The notes beneath the pieces are model-generated. The model was not told the DNA's origin. It ran no database searches and was given only the letters and a program-made list of their open reading frames with translations. Both the position numbers and the translations under genes were made by a program. From Desulfobacterales bacterium (lineage in GTDB: Bacteria; Desulfobacterota; Syntrophobacteria; B119-G9): a DNA stretch of 10,836 nt. Positions 10,608 through 10,836 of the stretch are shown here, in pieces. Position 1 is the stretch's first letter, and each line of letters begins with the position of its first letter. The stretch is taken from the NCBI GenBank assembly GCA_026992215.1, contig JALXAI010000533.1:1-10836 (forward strand), read 5' to 3'.

Positions 10608-10836
10608 TATTTTTCTCCTCTCAACGAGAGTAAGGCTTCGGCCAAGATATCCGGAGAATACCTCCCAATTATTCCCAACTTTTCTATGCAGACTCTGGCC
10701 ACTGAAAACGGTATTTCCCCTAAGCGGAACAATTCTGTCACAATCCTTGGAGTAATGATAAACGGAATCCCTAATAGCCTTGCTGCCTTGATCGCCTTGC
10801 CATCGTCAGTGGCGAGCATTGAACCCTCCGCCTCGA
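10607..10836 (-). CDS. PIN/DUF3368-like toxin, C-terminal part (5' end outside window)
   Basis: The minus-strand frame is open to the right edge: EAEGS precedes MLATDDGKAIKAARLLGIPF, so the Met at 10819 is internal and the gene begins outside the window. 'EAE...LATDDgkAik.Ar.lGi' is the last metal-binding block of PIN-like DUF3368 proteins, and the rest (IITPRIVTELFRLGEIPFSV, then a YSPDILAEALLSL helix) matches their C-terminus. These proteins are taken to be nucleases held in check by UPF0175-type partners, such as the gene that follows with a 1-base overlap. The upstream half with the first acidic residues is not visible, so catalytic completeness is unknown. Confidence 0.75.
   Translation of the reverse strand, partial: EAEGSMLATDDGKAIKAARLLGIPFIITPRIVTELFRLGEIPFSVARVCIEKLGIIGRYSPDILAEALLSLRGEK

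Overview
The window looks like an accessory region of a Gram-negative, probably anaerobic or environmental bacterium. The Gram-negative call rests on a Wza-type export protein and an outer-membrane beta-barrel. The mix of toxin-antitoxin (TA) modules, S23/four-helix-bundle genes, a GxxExxY gene and heptamer repeats is the kind of content I associate with Desulfobacterota, Nitrospirota or Planctomycetota, but no lineage marker is present and I do not assign a taxon.

Left part (1-4110): small self-contained modules separated by short heptanucleotide tandem repeats of two kinds, (G[G/A]ATTGC)n and (GTTATTC)n. In order: the 3' end of a PIN toxin; a 3' fragment of an S23-type gene; an AAA_14/DUF4143 ATPase with a consensus promoter that predicts a leaderless mRNA; a decayed S23 remnant; a minus-strand AbrB antitoxin/RelE-type toxin pair; an intact S23-family gene; a minus-strand VapBC pair; and a 5' remnant of another S23 gene. 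Start codons, stop codons or -35 boxes lie within about 0-20 bases of a repeat, and several stop codons and C-terminal residues are written by the repeat itself. This cassette-like punctuation is the most interesting structure in the left half.

Centre (4665-8847): four plus-strand exopolysaccharide genes. They are a WecA/MraY-type sugar-1-phosphate transferase with a long extra membrane region, a VanZ-family protein, a periplasmic Wza-type Poly_export/SLBB protein, and a beta-barrel gene overlapping it by 20 bases. Together they suggest initiation of a lipid-linked glycan and its export, but polymerase, flippase, Wzc kinase and further glycosyltransferases are not in the window. A 309-base gap with a weak terminator-like hairpin and a tentative promoter suggests two transcription units.

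Right part (8848-10836): the exopolysaccharide block is bracketed by direct copies of an undescribed 250-255 bp MITE-like element (4281-4535, 9519-9768, plus a right-half copy at 9019-9095). Its ends are perfect 12-bp inverted repeats, and inside are mirrored GC hairpins with a compensatory base change between copies. A 33-bp palindrome lies outside each full copy. A GxxExxY gene sits between the half copy and the second full copy. Then comes a ~340-base hairpin-rich stretch I cannot assign, and finally a minus-strand PIN/DUF3368-like toxin (cut by the window edge) followed by an RHH-UPF0175 antitoxin. No rRNA, tRNA, CRISPR array or recognisable transposase gene was seen.
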